A stretch of DNA of 64,000 nucleotides from Brevibacillus sp. DP1.3A. Its GTDB lineage: Bacteria > Bacillota > Bacilli > Brevibacillales > Brevibacillaceae. Below, piece by piece: positions 50,950 to 60,009 of the stretch. The position numbers were made by a program, and so were the translations under genes. The DNA lies in NCBI RefSeq assembly GCF_013284245.2, contig NZ_CP085876.1, positions 2,401,001 through 2,465,000 of the forward strand, written 5' to 3'. Position 1 is the first letter of the stretch; each line of letters begins with the position of its first letter. The notes under the pieces are model-generated. The model was given only the letters and a program-made list of their open reading frames with translations, made no database searches and was not told the DNA's origin.

Positions 50950-50965
50950 AGCAAACTCTATATAT

Positions 50966-51042
50966 GGCGGTCGTGGCGAAGGGGTTAACGCACCGGATTG
51001 TGGCTCCGGCACTCGTGGGTTCAAGTCCCATCGATCGCCCCA
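50966..51042 (+). tRNA. tRNA-His (GTG)
   Basis: Acceptor GGCGGTC/GATCGCC, anticodon stem CCGGA/TCCGG with loop TTGTGGC (GTG), T-arm GTGGGTTCAAGTCCCAT. Exact ends are uncertain by 1-2 nt because of the His-specific G-1. Confidence 0.93.
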
Positions 51043-51068
51043 TATATGTTCAAAATGTAAAATGAAAT

Positions 51069-51114
51069 AGCCCAGCGGTGGCTCCTGTAAAGGAACTCCG
51101 GCTGGGCTTTCTTT
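51069..51114 (+). terminator. Terminator of the tRNA cluster
   Basis: AGCCCAGC (51069-51076) pairs with GCTGGGCT (51101-51108), followed by TTCTTTAT. Confidence 0.85.
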
Positions 51115-51122
51115 ATATCCGT

Positions 51123-51491
51123 CTACGATTGAGCAATAGGCTGATAAAAATGAAGGCGATTGCCAAAAGGATCGGTCACGCTCACTTCACGCGTTCCCCA
51201 CGGTGTCTCCTCCAGACCGGGACGAGCGTACATGTATCCTTTATGCAACAGTGACTGATGAAAAAGCTCGATGTTCTCTACCTGTACGCGAATTGCTGAG
51301 CCAGGACAAGCATCCCCGTGATGCTCGGATAGATGAAGCGTGCACGATGGTGAAGAAATTTGCATGTACAACGGAAAATGATCCTCGTAACGATGCTCCC
51401 AATCAATCTGAAACCCTAGAAACTCCACATAAAACTCTCTTGCCTTCTCAACGTCAAACATACGAAAAATCGGCGTTATGTTCTCATTCAT
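51123..51491 (-). CDS. Glyoxalase/bleomycin-resistance superfamily protein
   Basis: 122 residues of the vicinal-oxygen-chelate fold: ITPIFRMFDVEKAREFYVEFLGFQIDWEH, LHLSEHHGDACPG and VSVTDPFGNRLHFYQP. This subgroup resembles the Ble-like Glyoxalase_2 proteins. ATG 51491 overlaps the stop of the upstream DinB-like gene by four nt (ATGA), so the two are coupled. Substrate unknown; no claim of drug binding is made. Confidence 0.85.
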   Translation of the reverse strand: MNENITPIFRMFDVEKAREFYVEFLGFQIDWEHRYEDHFPLYMQISSPSCTLHLSEHHGDACPGSAIRVQVENIELFHQSLLHKGYMYARPGLEETPWGTREVSVTDPFGNRLHFYQPIAQS

Positions 51492-51790
51492 TTGCCTAGA
51501 AACCTCCGGATTGTATTGAGGGAAGTGAGGTGCACCCACCAGTCAGCTGGCTTTGTCCCGAAGTTAAACCATTCGTTGAAGCCAGAGGGGATTGGGGGCG
51601 TTTCTTTTGTAAGGTGAGCGATCCATAAATACTGATCGAGATAGATGTGTCCCAGATTCCACAAGATATTGTTGGAGAAACCATCGGGAATGATGTTCAC
51701 ATCTTCATCCGTCAAACCATCGATTGCTTTTAACGTCTCCTGTCGATAATCCTCTAGTTGCTGGAATAGCACCCTATGCCGCTTTTCCAT
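51488..51790 (-). CDS. DinB-like protein, apparently C-terminally shortened
   Basis: 100 residues: EDYRQETLKAIDGLTDEDVNIIPDGFSNNILWNLGHIYLDQYLWIAHLT is the DinB_2/YfiT four-helix start with a metal-type His (LGHIY). Usual members have 150-165 residues; this one ends at RRFLGK, missing the last helix and its His ligand. The glyoxalase gene begins in the stop codon. GGGGGG precedes the ATG. Whether it is functional is unclear. Confidence 0.68.
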   Translation of the reverse strand: MEKRHRVLFQQLEDYRQETLKAIDGLTDEDVNIIPDGFSNNILWNLGHIYLDQYLWIAHLTKETPPIPSGFNEWFNFGTKPADWWVHLTSLNTIRRFLGK

Positions 51791-51879
51791 ACATATTCCC
51801 CCCTTTTGAGTGGCAGTCTTTGCAAATAGATTCGAGTCAGAGAATCTACCTTCCTTCTATAGAGAAGGGGGTGTATCAA

Positions 51880-51921
51880 CAAAAAAGCGCGCAGAACCAG
51901 CTCGTCTGCACGCTTTTTTTA
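51880..51921. terminator. Bidirectional terminator
   Basis: AAAAAAGCG...GCAGA pairs with TCTGC...CGCTTTTTTT. It lies just downstream of the EamA gene on the minus strand. Confidence 0.85.
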
Positions 51922-51942
51922 TGCTGTGTATAGGAAACGGCG

Positions 51943-52851
51943 CTACATTCTTTCCTGCTCGAGGGTGTGAGAAGGGGAGAATAGTTTCCGCCATTTTACT
52001 TGCGGTACACAAATGGCAGCGAGGATCATGAATACGCCACCCCATTGAGGGAGCGATACAGTCTCTTGAAGCACGAAACTCGACAAGAGCACGACTGTAG
52101 GTAGCTCGACTGCACTTAAAATGGTAGCCAGTCCATTGCCGATCCGCGGAACACCGACAGCCAAACAGAAGATCGGGATGACCGAACCGAAGATCGCAAC
52201 CAAAAGACCGAGCGGCAGCAAACCTTGCAGAAGCTGACCATTTACTAGGAAAGTCGGTGGATAAACGATCGAGAGCATCAGAGCAGCCATACTAATCGAA
52301 ATCGCGCTTCGCAAGTATGGATCCATTCCAGGGAGAATTCGCCCGCTGAAGAAAATAACCAAGGCAAAGGTCGCGCCCGACATCAGACCGAAGAACAGTC
52401 CGACCATGTCTACATTCTGAATGCCGCTTTCGCCAAGTCCACTTGCAAGAACCGTCCCTACTCCAAGCATAACCAGAGACGCCCATTTTTCAGCGGTCGG
52501 CCATTTGCGATCCACAATCGCCTCCAGCAAGACACCGATCCAGGTAAACTGAAAGAGGAGAACGATTGCGAGCGAAGCAGAGACCCGGCTAACAGCCTGA
52601 TGGTAAAAAAGACTGGTTGAGGCCATCATGAGGCTGGCTGGTGCCAAAAGCAAGAAATACTTGAACGAAAACCGCTGCTTGGAGAAAAAGATGGCCATGA
52701 CCGTCATGATCAATCCGCCAAAAATCAATTGGCTTCCACTCATTTCAAAGGGCGTAAAGCCGAGTTGAAAAGCATGCTTCATGAAGATCGAGAGGACACC
52801 GTAGCTGCACGCACCAAGTAAAACTAAGAAGATAGATCGCCAGTATGTCAT
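51943..52851 (-). CDS. EamA-family (DMT) transporter
   Basis: 302 residues with ten hydrophobic helices in two EamA repeats (1: ~5-140, 2: ~150-285). FQFTWIGVLLEAIVDRKWPTAEKW and SAVELPTVVLLSSFVLQETVSLPQW are the typical helix 4-5 signatures of each half. Exports or imports small metabolites; the substrate cannot be predicted. AGGAACTTTT precedes the ATG weakly. Monocistronic. Confidence 0.87.
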   Translation of the reverse strand: MTYWRSIFLVLLGACSYGVLSIFMKHAFQLGFTPFEMSGSQLIFGGLIMTVMAIFFSKQRFSFKYFLLLAPASLMMASTSLFYHQAVSRVSASLAIVLLFQFTWIGVLLEAIVDRKWPTAEKWASLVMLGVGTVLASGLGESGIQNVDMVGLFFGLMSGATFALVIFFSGRILPGMDPYLRSAISISMAALMLSIVYPPTFLVNGQLLQGLLPLGLLVAIFGSVIPIFCLAVGVPRIGNGLATILSAVELPTVVLLSSFVLQETVSLPQWGGVFMILAAICVPQVKWRKLFSPSHTLEQERM

Positions 52852-53139
52852 AAGTAAAAGTTCCTTTCGTATGACTAAACTCGGAAGAATAATGACTATT
52901 GTACTACAGGTCTAAACGTGGTACAATAAAATTTTTGTCAACTCTTTACTATGCTACTAAGGTAATTAGCTAGCTGCATGCATTGGTAATATGGTAACGG
53001 ATGAAAGTGTAGGAGACTCCTTATTCTACGTGAGAATACATAGCTGTTTTTTCATATTTCCGTTACACTACTCCATAGAGAAGAAGTTTAATAAGTCGTC
53101 TATAGAGAAAGAGAAGGCGAAACACATGGAGGAGCAAGG

Positions 53140-54048
53140 ATGAGACAGGGGATTATTTACGCAATTGTGGCGTATTTGGCTTGGGGGTTACTCCCGCTCT
53201 ATTGGAAGCTGTTTCAAGTAATGGGGGCATGGGAGATACTCGCTCATCGAATCGTCTGGTCGATTATTTTTGTCGCAATCATTATTCAGGTAACGAAACG
53301 CTGGCGCAGTATGTGGAGAGCGGTTACTGGTTTTAAAATGTTCGGAGCATTAGCGATATGCTCACTTTTAATCAGCGCAAACTGGCTCATTTTTATCTGG
53401 GCTGTGAATAACGATCAAGTCATGCAAACGAGTCTTGGCTACTACATGAATCCTCTCATCACTGTACTGCTCGGAGTCATTTTCTTAAAAGAAAAAATGC
53501 ATGCTGGGCAATGGCTCGCGCTAATACTCGCGGCTTTTGGAGTCATGTTCATCACCTTCCAGTACGGTGAGATTCCATGGGTCTCTCTATCACTTGCCCT
53601 GACCTTTGCTTTTTACAGCTTGGCGAAAAAGCTTGTCCGGATGGAGGCGATGATCGGACTGGCGTGGGAGACGCTGTTTGTGGCCCCTATTGCTTTCGGC
53701 TATCTGTTGATGATACAGGTCAATGGGACGGAGACGATGACATCCTTAGCGTGGTGGCAGCTTTTGTTGCTGACGCTGGCGGGGGTAGCTACTGCCATGC
53801 CGCTCTACTGGTTCGCCAAAGCAACGACTACACTCCCACTTTCCGTTGTGGGCTTCATTCAATACTTGGCGCCTACGATATCGCTCCTATCAGCTGTTTT
53901 CTTGTTCGGTGAGCCTTTCACCCAAACACATCTCATCAGCTTTGGATTCATTTGGTCTGCGCTCATCGTATTTACGGTGTCTTCCGTACGCATGAAACGA
54001 AAAGCTACCCCAATCAATCCCAAGGTGGCTATCAAAAAACAAGCGTAA
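53140..54048 (+). CDS. rarD: RarD-type EamA transporter
   Basis: 302 residues, ten helices. The start RQGIIYAIVAYLAWGLLPLYWKLF, then AHRIVWSIIF and SANWLIFIWAVNNDQVMQTSLGYYMNPLITVLLGVIFLKE are characteristic of RarD. Function is unproven (named from chloramphenicol sensitivity). GGAGCAAGG precedes the ATG. A strong terminator follows. The 288 nt before it contain no supported gene. Confidence 0.88.
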   Translation: MRQGIIYAIVAYLAWGLLPLYWKLFQVMGAWEILAHRIVWSIIFVAIIIQVTKRWRSMWRAVTGFKMFGALAICSLLISANWLIFIWAVNNDQVMQTSLGYYMNPLITVLLGVIFLKEKMHAGQWLALILAAFGVMFITFQYGEIPWVSLSLALTFAFYSLAKKLVRMEAMIGLAWETLFVAPIAFGYLLMIQVNGTETMTSLAWWQLLLLTLAGVATAMPLYWFAKATTTLPLSVVGFIQYLAPTISLLSAVFLFGEPFTQTHLISFGFIWSALIVFTVSSVRMKRKATPINPKVAIKKQA

Positions 54049-54056
54049 ACATAAGA

Positions 54057-54105
54057 AAACTCCTGACCAGCCGAGGAAGACTCGGATATGGTCAGGAGTT
54101 TTTGT
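54057..54105. terminator. Terminator between rarD and pdxK
   Basis: AAACTCCTGACC pairs with GGTCAGGAGTTT, with an inner CCGAG/CTCGG stem, followed by TTGTTT. Confidence 0.88.
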
Positions 54106-54119
54106 TTACAAGGACGTAA

Positions 54120-54947
54120 TTAGCAAATCGCTTCGCCGTGCTTTTTCATGCGGTACGCACCGTGATTAGTAGGTCCCACATATTTATTGAGCGCAAACGA
54201 GTGGCGAATCGCTTCGGTAATAAATTCTTTGGCAACAGCTACTGCGTTGTGTACGGTGCTTCCTTTTGCCAATTCCGCACAGATTGCAGCTGAGAACGTG
54301 CAGCCAGCACCATGAGTAAAGCTCGTTTCAAAGCGCTCTGATTCCAATACTTCGATCGTTTTCCCATCATAGAAAACATCTACGGCATTTCCGCTTTGAA
54401 GCTTGCTGCCGCCTTTTACAACGACATAAGAGGTGCCGAAGTCGTGGATGCGCTTTGCCGCTTCCTTCATGTCATCGACACTTTTCAGCGCGCCCATTTG
54501 GCTGAGAATACCAGCTTCGAACAGGTTAGGAGTCGCAACTGTTGCGTGCGGGAGCAAGACTTCACGCAGGCTGACTGCAATTTCTGGATGGAGCGCTTCA
54601 TCAGCACCCTTACAGATCATCACAGGGTCAACGACAACATTTTTCAAATCGTATTGTTTTATTTTACGGGTAGCGAGGTCAACCAGTTCAGTGGTTCCGA
54701 GCATCCCTGTTTTTACAGCATCTACGCCAATTCCTGCGAGTACGGTTTCGATTTGTTTTTCCAGGATCGTAACATCGATCGGAAACACTTCGTGAAACCA
54801 TTCGTTATGTGGATCTTGGGCTACGATAACGGTGAGGGCAGTCATCCCGAAAACACCAAGCTCCTGAAACGTTTTGAGGTCTGCTTGCTGACCAGCTCCG
54901 CCGCTGGTGTCGGAACCTGCAATGGTGAGTGCTTTCTTCATGGTCAT
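54120..54947 (-). CDS. pdxK: Pyridoxine/pyridoxal kinase of the ThiD-like type
   Basis: 275 residues, ribokinase superfamily. KALTIAGSDTSGGAGQQADLKTFQELGVFGMTALTVIVAQDP, VVVDPVMICKGADEAL and THGAGCTFSAAICAELAKG match the B. subtilis PdxK/ThiD2 type, ending FALNKYVGPTNHGAYR. It phosphorylates pyridoxine-family vitamers; HMP kinase activity is an alternative. ATG 54947 follows AAAGGGAGA; the frame opens at 55007. Confidence 0.9.
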   Translation of the reverse strand: MTMKKALTIAGSDTSGGAGQQADLKTFQELGVFGMTALTVIVAQDPHNEWFHEVFPIDVTILEKQIETVLAGIGVDAVKTGMLGTTELVDLATRKIKQYDLKNVVVDPVMICKGADEALHPEIAVSLREVLLPHATVATPNLFEAGILSQMGALKSVDDMKEAAKRIHDFGTSYVVVKGGSKLQSGNAVDVFYDGKTIEVLESERFETSFTHGAGCTFSAAICAELAKGSTVHNAVAVAKEFITEAIRHSFALNKYVGPTNHGAYRMKKHGEAIC

Positions 54948-55069
54948 TGTGATTATCTCCCTTTGTATACCGCTGCACAATCGAAGCGGATCTGTACTGT
55001 CATGCACTGTAATGCCTCTCTCTATATTAAAGAGGAAGAAATCGGTGCTGTCAATAATATCCCCAAAAT

Positions 55070-55103
55070 ATAAAAACCGCCTCCCGTAGCGGGCAAGCGG
55101 TTT
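55070..55103 (-). terminator. Terminator of the small basic protein gene
   Basis: On the minus strand AACCGC-TT-GCCCG and CGGG-AG-GCGGTT form the stem, then TTTTATATTTT. Confidence 0.75.
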
Positions 55104-55117
55104 ATGTATGTGTGCAT

Positions 55118-55291
55118 TTATGCTTGAGAAGCAGCGTGGTGAAAAGAGAAGCTGATGGTAGTGGACATGGACTTGGAACGCTTGGTTGCAAGTTGTTTGG
55201 CTTGCTTTGCTGCCTCAAACATACTGGGTGCCTTGATGATTTCAACCCATCTGCGTGTTGCTGTTTCAAATAAAAAGCGATAGATAGTCAT
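55118..55291 (-). CDS. Small basic protein (57 residues)
   Basis: Reads MTIYRFLFETATRRWVEIIK then APSMFEAAKQAKQLATKRSK and a Ser/His-rich end. Predicted short strand pair and a helix; no family recognised. GGAGGG lies 8 nt upstream of ATG 55291. Has its own terminator, so it is a monocistronic small gene. Confidence 0.6.
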   Translation of the reverse strand: MTIYRFLFETATRRWVEIIKAPSMFEAAKQAKQLATKRSKSMSTTISFSFHHAASQA

Positions 55292-55511
55292 CTTCTTCGA
55301 CCCTCCATGGTTTGTTGACATCTACATTGTAGTACGTAACAGCCTGCAAAAGGTTACATAGCTGTTACATATTTTTGAAGAATATATGGTTATTCTGTAA
55401 ATCGTAAATTGTTTCCGAAAGTAGCGTTACGTTTTGCGAAATGTTACGTCTTTAGTATGTGATGTTTACGAAATCTTCCATTTTGAAAGAACGAATGAGG
55501 TGCGACAAACG

Positions 55512-56213
55512 ATGGTCAATTCAACAGGAGAGCTGACGGTGACAGGGGTCAATCACAGCTACGGAACGGGAAAAATCAAAGTACCCGTGCTGTATGATAT
55601 CAACCTTCATATCAACAAGGGAGAATTCGTGGCTTTGTGTGGCTCGTCGGGATCAGGCAAGTCTACGCTCTTGAATTTGCTTGCAGGTTTGACCAAGCCG
55701 GAGGAAGGGAGTGTCACGGTTAGCGGAGCACAGATTTCCAGCTACAGCGAAAACGAACTATGCATGTTTCGCCGTAAAAATATGGGATTTATCTTCCAGT
55801 CATACAATCTGCTCCCCAATCTGACAGCGTTGGAAAACGTGGAACTTCCCTTGATTTTTGCAGGTGAAAGCAAGAAAAAACGTCGGGCTAAAGCAACGGA
55901 CATCCTACACCGAGTAGGGCTGGAAGGTCGTATTGACCACAGACCCAATGAGCTTAGTGGTGGACAGCAGCAGCGTGTCAGTATCGCGAGAGCGCTTGTC
56001 AATCAGCCTGGCATCATCTTGGCGGATGAGCCGACGGGGAACTTGGACTCGAAGACGGAACAAGAGATTCTCCTATTAATGAGAGAAATGAACAAGGAAA
56101 ATGGGACTACGTTCATCATCGTTACCCATGAGCAGGAAGTAGCGGAACAGTCCGACCGCGTCATTTATCTCCAGGACGGACGGGTTGTACAAAAAAGGAC
56201 AAGACCAGCGTAG
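55512..56213 (+). CDS. MacB-type ABC transporter ATPase
   Basis: 233 residues. Walker A GSSGSGKST, Q-loop FQSYNLLPNLTALENVELPL (typical of LolD/MacB ATPases), signature LSGGQQQRVSIARAL, Walker B IILADEPTGNLD and H-loop VTHEQEVAEQSDR. Powers the FtsX-type permease encoded next. ATG 55512 follows GAGGTG; the frame opens at 55434. First gene of a three-gene efflux unit. Confidence 0.92.
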   Translation: MVNSTGELTVTGVNHSYGTGKIKVPVLYDINLHINKGEFVALCGSSGSGKSTLLNLLAGLTKPEEGSVTVSGAQISSYSENELCMFRRKNMGFIFQSYNLLPNLTALENVELPLIFAGESKKKRRAKATDILHRVGLEGRIDHRPNELSGGQQQRVSIARALVNQPGIILADEPTGNLDSKTEQEILLLMREMNKENGTTFIIVTHEQEVAEQSDRVIYLQDGRVVQKRTRPA

Positions 56214-56237
56214 GCGAGGGTATGAGGTGAACAAACA

Positions 56238-57701
56238 GTGAAGGTAATGGATTCTTTTCGCATCGTCTGGAGGAACCTGTGGCGAATGAAGCTGCGGACA
56301 GCCCTCACGTCGGTTGGTGTTATGATCGGGACGGCTGCAATCGTCGCGATGATGGCACTTAGTTTAGGGCTTAAGGAAAGTGCAGTAAAAAGCTTGGAGA
56401 ACTTCGGAAACTTGACAGAGATGGACGTCGAGCCATTGCGTTGGTACGAGGAAAATGGCGAATGGATTGATGTTCCGGAGGATAAAGTCAAGAAGCTGAA
56501 TATGCAAGCGGTGCAGGAATTAAAAAAGATTTCTGGCATTCAGGCAGTTATGCCGATAAAAGAATTACGAGAGCAAGCGAAGCTTAAGGTAGGTAGACGA
56601 GAAGGTTACGTACAGCTAATTGGGGTGGATGTGAATGAGTCGGCTGCCTATCGCAAAAATGACATTGAAAAAGGAAGCTATCTGACAGGCGCCCCACAAG
56701 AGATAGTGGTTGCTTTCGATGTATCCAGAGAAATGCGCGACGTAGAAAAGGAAAAGCGCGAGGAACGGCGAAGAAAGGCCGGAGCTGGACGGCATGAAAT
56801 GTCTCAGATGCCACCTCCTGATATAGGGGGCGGAGAAGCACTGGCCTTCAATCTCGTAGACAGAGCAGGGACTCTCATCTTGTCACGCGAATATCGCATC
56901 GACGATGAACCGAAATACGAGAAAAAAGAACTGCGTGTGAAGGTTGTCGGTCAATTAAAAAAGTCTGAAGAACGTAACTCGTCAGCCGCGGTTTATGTAC
57001 CGATTAACGTAGTGAAAGAGCTGAACGAGTGGGTCACGCGCAGTCGAGGTGACGAAGTCGAAGAGGGAGCATCGCGCAGATCACGCGATAAAGCCAAAAA
57101 GGATACCTTTGAATTTGACAGAATTACAGTCAAGGTAGAATCTCGTGAAAAGGTAGAGGGTGTAGTCAAAGCGTTGAAGGAAAAGGGCTTTGAAGTATGG
57201 TCGCCTGCACGTGAGCTGGAAACCATCAATAACTTCTTCTTCGTGATTCAGATGGTCCTCGGAGGAATTGCAGCAATCTCTTTGCTCGTCGCAACCATTG
57301 GAATCGTCAATACGATGATCATGTCGATTTTAGAGAGAACCAAAGAGATTGGTATCATGAAAGTAATCGGAGCCACTGTGTTGAATATTCGCTGGCTGTT
57401 CTTAATGGAATCAGGCTTTATTGGTTTAATTGGTGGACTCGCTGGTCTCGGCATGGCGTGGGGAGCGGTTGAGCTCGTGAATTACTTCGGAGCGTCTGGC
57501 GGTCTCTTGGATAGTCTGAACATGGGCTACGGTGGTGGTGGTGGTGATCCAGAGGCTGAGCCAACAAAATTGGCGGTCATTCCGAGCTGGCTGGCATTCT
57601 TTGCGATTGGCTTCTCCTTTATTATTGGGGTGTTGGCGGGAATCTTCCCGGCGATCCGTGCGTCTCGTTTAAGTGCACTGCAAGCGATTCGATCTGAATA
57701 A
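56238..57701 (+). CDS. MacB/FtsX-type ABC permease
   Basis: 487 residues with the FtsX layout: helix 1 at ~20-45 (TALTSVGVMIGTAAIVAMMAL), a large extracellular domain (~50-335) and three helices at the end (FVIQMVLGGIAAISLLVATIGIVNTMIMSI; FLMESGFIGLIGGLAGLGMAW; IPSWLAFFAIGFSFIIGVLAGIFPAIRASRLSALQAIR). A charged insert (REERRRKAGAGRHE; SRGDEVEEGASRRSRDKAKKD) enlarges the domain. GTG 56238 with GAGGTG; ATG 56247 is possible. Exports peptides or drugs with the adaptor. Confidence 0.9.
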   Translation: MKVMDSFRIVWRNLWRMKLRTALTSVGVMIGTAAIVAMMALSLGLKESAVKSLENFGNLTEMDVEPLRWYEENGEWIDVPEDKVKKLNMQAVQELKKISGIQAVMPIKELREQAKLKVGRREGYVQLIGVDVNESAAYRKNDIEKGSYLTGAPQEIVVAFDVSREMRDVEKEKREERRRKAGAGRHEMSQMPPPDIGGGEALAFNLVDRAGTLILSREYRIDDEPKYEKKELRVKVVGQLKKSEERNSSAAVYVPINVVKELNEWVTRSRGDEVEEGASRRSRDKAKKDTFEFDRITVKVESREKVEGVVKALKEKGFEVWSPARELETINNFFFVIQMVLGGIAAISLLVATIGIVNTMIMSILERTKEIGIMKVIGATVLNIRWLFLMESGFIGLIGGLAGLGMAWGAVELVNYFGASGGLLDSLNMGYGGGGGDPEAEPTKLAVIPSWLAFFAIGFSFIIGVLAGIFPAIRASRLSALQAIRSE

Positions 57702-57725
57702 GTGATGAAATGTGAGGAACGTAAG

Positions 57726-59243
57726 ATGAACAAGAAAAAATGGATCATTATCGCCACAGTCGTGGCCGTTCTTGGAGGGGGAAGCTATTACGGCTATTCG
57801 TACTTCAAGGGCGAAGAGGTTACAGAAGAAAAGCCAGAAGAAAAACCGAACTTCCCGACAGCGCTCGTGGAACGTGGTGACGTCAAGAAGACGATCAACT
57901 CAGCAGGTACAGTGGAAGCGAAGGCGCGTGAGGAAGTCAAGCCAGAGCTCAGCGGCAAGGTGCAACGTGTGCTAGTTAAGGAAGGGCAGTCCGTAAAAAA
58001 AGGCGATGTTTTGTTCACGATCGATAGCTCGGATGCACAGTTAGAAATTCAAAAGCTGGAGCTGGACATTTTAAAGGCGAAAAAAGAGCTAAGTGAAATT
58101 AAACAAAAGAAAGACAAGATCACGGCTACTAAAGAAGGAAAAGTGGTTGAGGTCCTTGTAGAAGAAGGGCAAGATGTAAGACCGGAGCAGGTAGTAGTCA
58201 AGCTTGCTAATACCGACTATTTGAAAATAATTGGGCAATTTACCTCCTATGAGTCTGAACGATTCAGTGTAGGTCAAAAAGTGAAGGTATTCATTCCGAC
58301 TTCCATGTATTTTGTGGATGGTGTTGTTACGGAAGTGGATAGAATAGGTGAAAAAGTAGAAGGTGCTGGCGGAATTCACAATGTCGAGGTATTGGTTAAG
58401 AAGCCTGGGGCCATTTATGTTGGGGACAAGGGTGTGGTACAGTATACGGATGATAAGGGCCTCTTATATGTAAGCCGTAATCAGAAAGAATTCCAGTTGC
58501 CTGATGAAATAGAAATTTTGGCGGGTACTCACGGAAAAATTGGCAAGATCGACGTAAAAAAGGACGATGTAGTCAAAGTAGGACAACAACTGTTCAAGAT
58601 GGATATGGAAGCGTCCGGTATGGAGCTGATGGAAAAAGAGCTCGCGCTAAAAACGTCCTTATTGAACATGGAGCAGAAAAAGCGTGAAATTGCGAAGAAT
58701 CAAGTAACAGCGCCAATTGGCGGTGTAATCACCAAGCTAGGTGTTAAACAAGGCGAAGCGCCAGGATCAGATCCTGCAGCCATTATTATGGACACGACTT
58801 CTGTTTACTTTGTGGCAGCCGTTGGAGAGCTTGATATTCCCGAGATTAAAATCGGACAAAATGTCGATGTTTATGTGTATGCATTTGGTACCGAGCCGTT
58901 TAAAGGCAAAGTCATAGAGCTCCCGAAAGAAGGGAAAAAAGAAGACAAGGAAGTTCGTTTCGCGGTAAAAGTGGAACTGCTAGACAAGGCTGATTTTAAG
59001 CATGGGATGACGGGAGACAACGATATTATCGTCGCCCAAGCACAGAATGTCCTGCGCTTGCCAAGCAATGCGGTTGAAATTCTGGGGCCAGGTCAAGGAA
59101 CGGTAATGGTGAAAGATCCGAGCACCGGAGATCCAATGCCGAAAGACGTAGAAATCGGTATTGAAGGATTTGATTTTATTGAAATCAAAGGCGGCTTGAA
59201 AGAGGGAGAAGAGGTTCTGGTGACCAACTCCGAAGGCATGTAA
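57726..59243 (+). CDS. Efflux adaptor protein (MacA/HlyD family)
   Basis: 505 residues. One N-terminal membrane anchor (KKWIIIATVVAVLGGGSYYGYSYF), then a split biotinyl/lipoyl-like hairpin (VEAKAREEVKPELSGKVQRVLVKEGQSVKKGDVLFTID) with a short coiled coil and beta-barrel. Unusually, a second lipoyl-like unit follows (LAGTHGKIGKIDVKKDDVVKVGQQLFKMD) with another short helix before TAPIGGVITKLGVKQGEAPG. It bridges the permease and cell wall. ATG 57726 follows GAGGAACG. Confidence 0.88.
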   Translation: MNKKKWIIIATVVAVLGGGSYYGYSYFKGEEVTEEKPEEKPNFPTALVERGDVKKTINSAGTVEAKAREEVKPELSGKVQRVLVKEGQSVKKGDVLFTIDSSDAQLEIQKLELDILKAKKELSEIKQKKDKITATKEGKVVEVLVEEGQDVRPEQVVVKLANTDYLKIIGQFTSYESERFSVGQKVKVFIPTSMYFVDGVVTEVDRIGEKVEGAGGIHNVEVLVKKPGAIYVGDKGVVQYTDDKGLLYVSRNQKEFQLPDEIEILAGTHGKIGKIDVKKDDVVKVGQQLFKMDMEASGMELMEKELALKTSLLNMEQKKREIAKNQVTAPIGGVITKLGVKQGEAPGSDPAAIIMDTTSVYFVAAVGELDIPEIKIGQNVDVYVYAFGTEPFKGKVIELPKEGKKEDKEVRFAVKVELLDKADFKHGMTGDNDIIVAQAQNVLRLPSNAVEILGPGQGTVMVKDPSTGDPMPKDVEIGIEGFDFIEIKGGLKEGEEVLVTNSEGM

Positions 59244-59270
59244 AAGCCAATCGAATTGTGTTTATAGCGA

Positions 59271-59319
59271 CAGCCCCGTTGCCACTGGCCAAAGACCTGA
59301 GCAAACGGGGCTGTTTTTT
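59271..59319 (+). terminator. Terminator of the efflux operon
   Basis: CAGCCCCGTT-TG-type arms: CAGCCCCGTTG (59271-59281) pairs with CAAACGGGGCTG (59302-59313) with one bulge, followed by TTTTTT. Confidence 0.88.
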
Positions 59320-59334
59320 ACACGCTTACGCTTT

Positions 59335-60009
59335 TCAACGGTTTGAACGCAATCGTAACGTTGCGGACATTTGCGACGTCAAACTATGTAAAGGATGGGA
59401 AATTGTACAGCCGTTTTCCTTCGCAAACTGATCAGCAACAGGTGCCATGGAGAGCTGTGCCACTGCAATAGGCTGGTCTGGAAACGTATGATGGAGTTGA
59501 TACAGGGCGTCTTTAATCGCTTCTCTGTACGCTTCCTGCTTGTTTTCCATGAGCAGGGCAAAAGCATTTTCAACGATGGTTACTTGTATCTCTGGATGAA
59601 GGTTGTGGGAGTGGGCGTGTTGTGCGAGACGCTCCATCGTAGGTTGGACAGTAGCGGGATTGGAGAACAGAAGAACTTGTGGCTCAGTATATCGTGCAAG
59701 CTCGTGAAAAAAAGGTCCATCGATTGTGAAGATGGGAACAGTGGCAGTTGCCTCATCCTCAGGTGTTACCAGTGCGGCATACTGCGTGCAAGTAATCACG
59801 ATTGCATCGACCGCGCAGCTTTGCATCCAGGCTAGTTGATCACGTAATTTGACATGTGCTTGTTCCTTGGTATGGATAGGGGTTCCCGCGTTTTGTAGGA
59901 GTAAACCTGGATCAACAAAATGAATGAGCTCTACTTCAAAGGCTGCGAACGCATCTGATAAGAGGGAAATATTCGAATAATGTCCATGGAGACAGGCAAT
60001 ACGGGTCAT
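59335..60009 (-). CDS. Aspartate/glutamate racemase superfamily protein
   Basis: 224 residues. VDAIVITCTQYAAL carries a Cys at the first catalytic position of the Asp/Glu/hydantoin racemase fold. The second catalytic Cys, expected in the C-terminal half, seems absent: the corresponding segment reads PIAVAQLSMAPVA. Thus classic two-base racemisation is doubtful. ATG 60009 overlaps the stop of the methyltransferase gene (ATGA, 4 nt), so both are co-translated. Confidence 0.72.
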   Translation of the reverse strand: MTRIACLHGHYSNISLLSDAFAAFEVELIHFVDPGLLLQNAGTPIHTKEQAHVKLRDQLAWMQSCAVDAIVITCTQYAALVTPEDEATATVPIFTIDGPFFHELARYTEPQVLLFSNPATVQPTMERLAQHAHSHNLHPEIQVTIVENAFALLMENKQEAYREAIKDALYQLHHTFPDQPIAVAQLSMAPVADQFAKENGCTISHPLHSLTSQMSATLRLRSNR

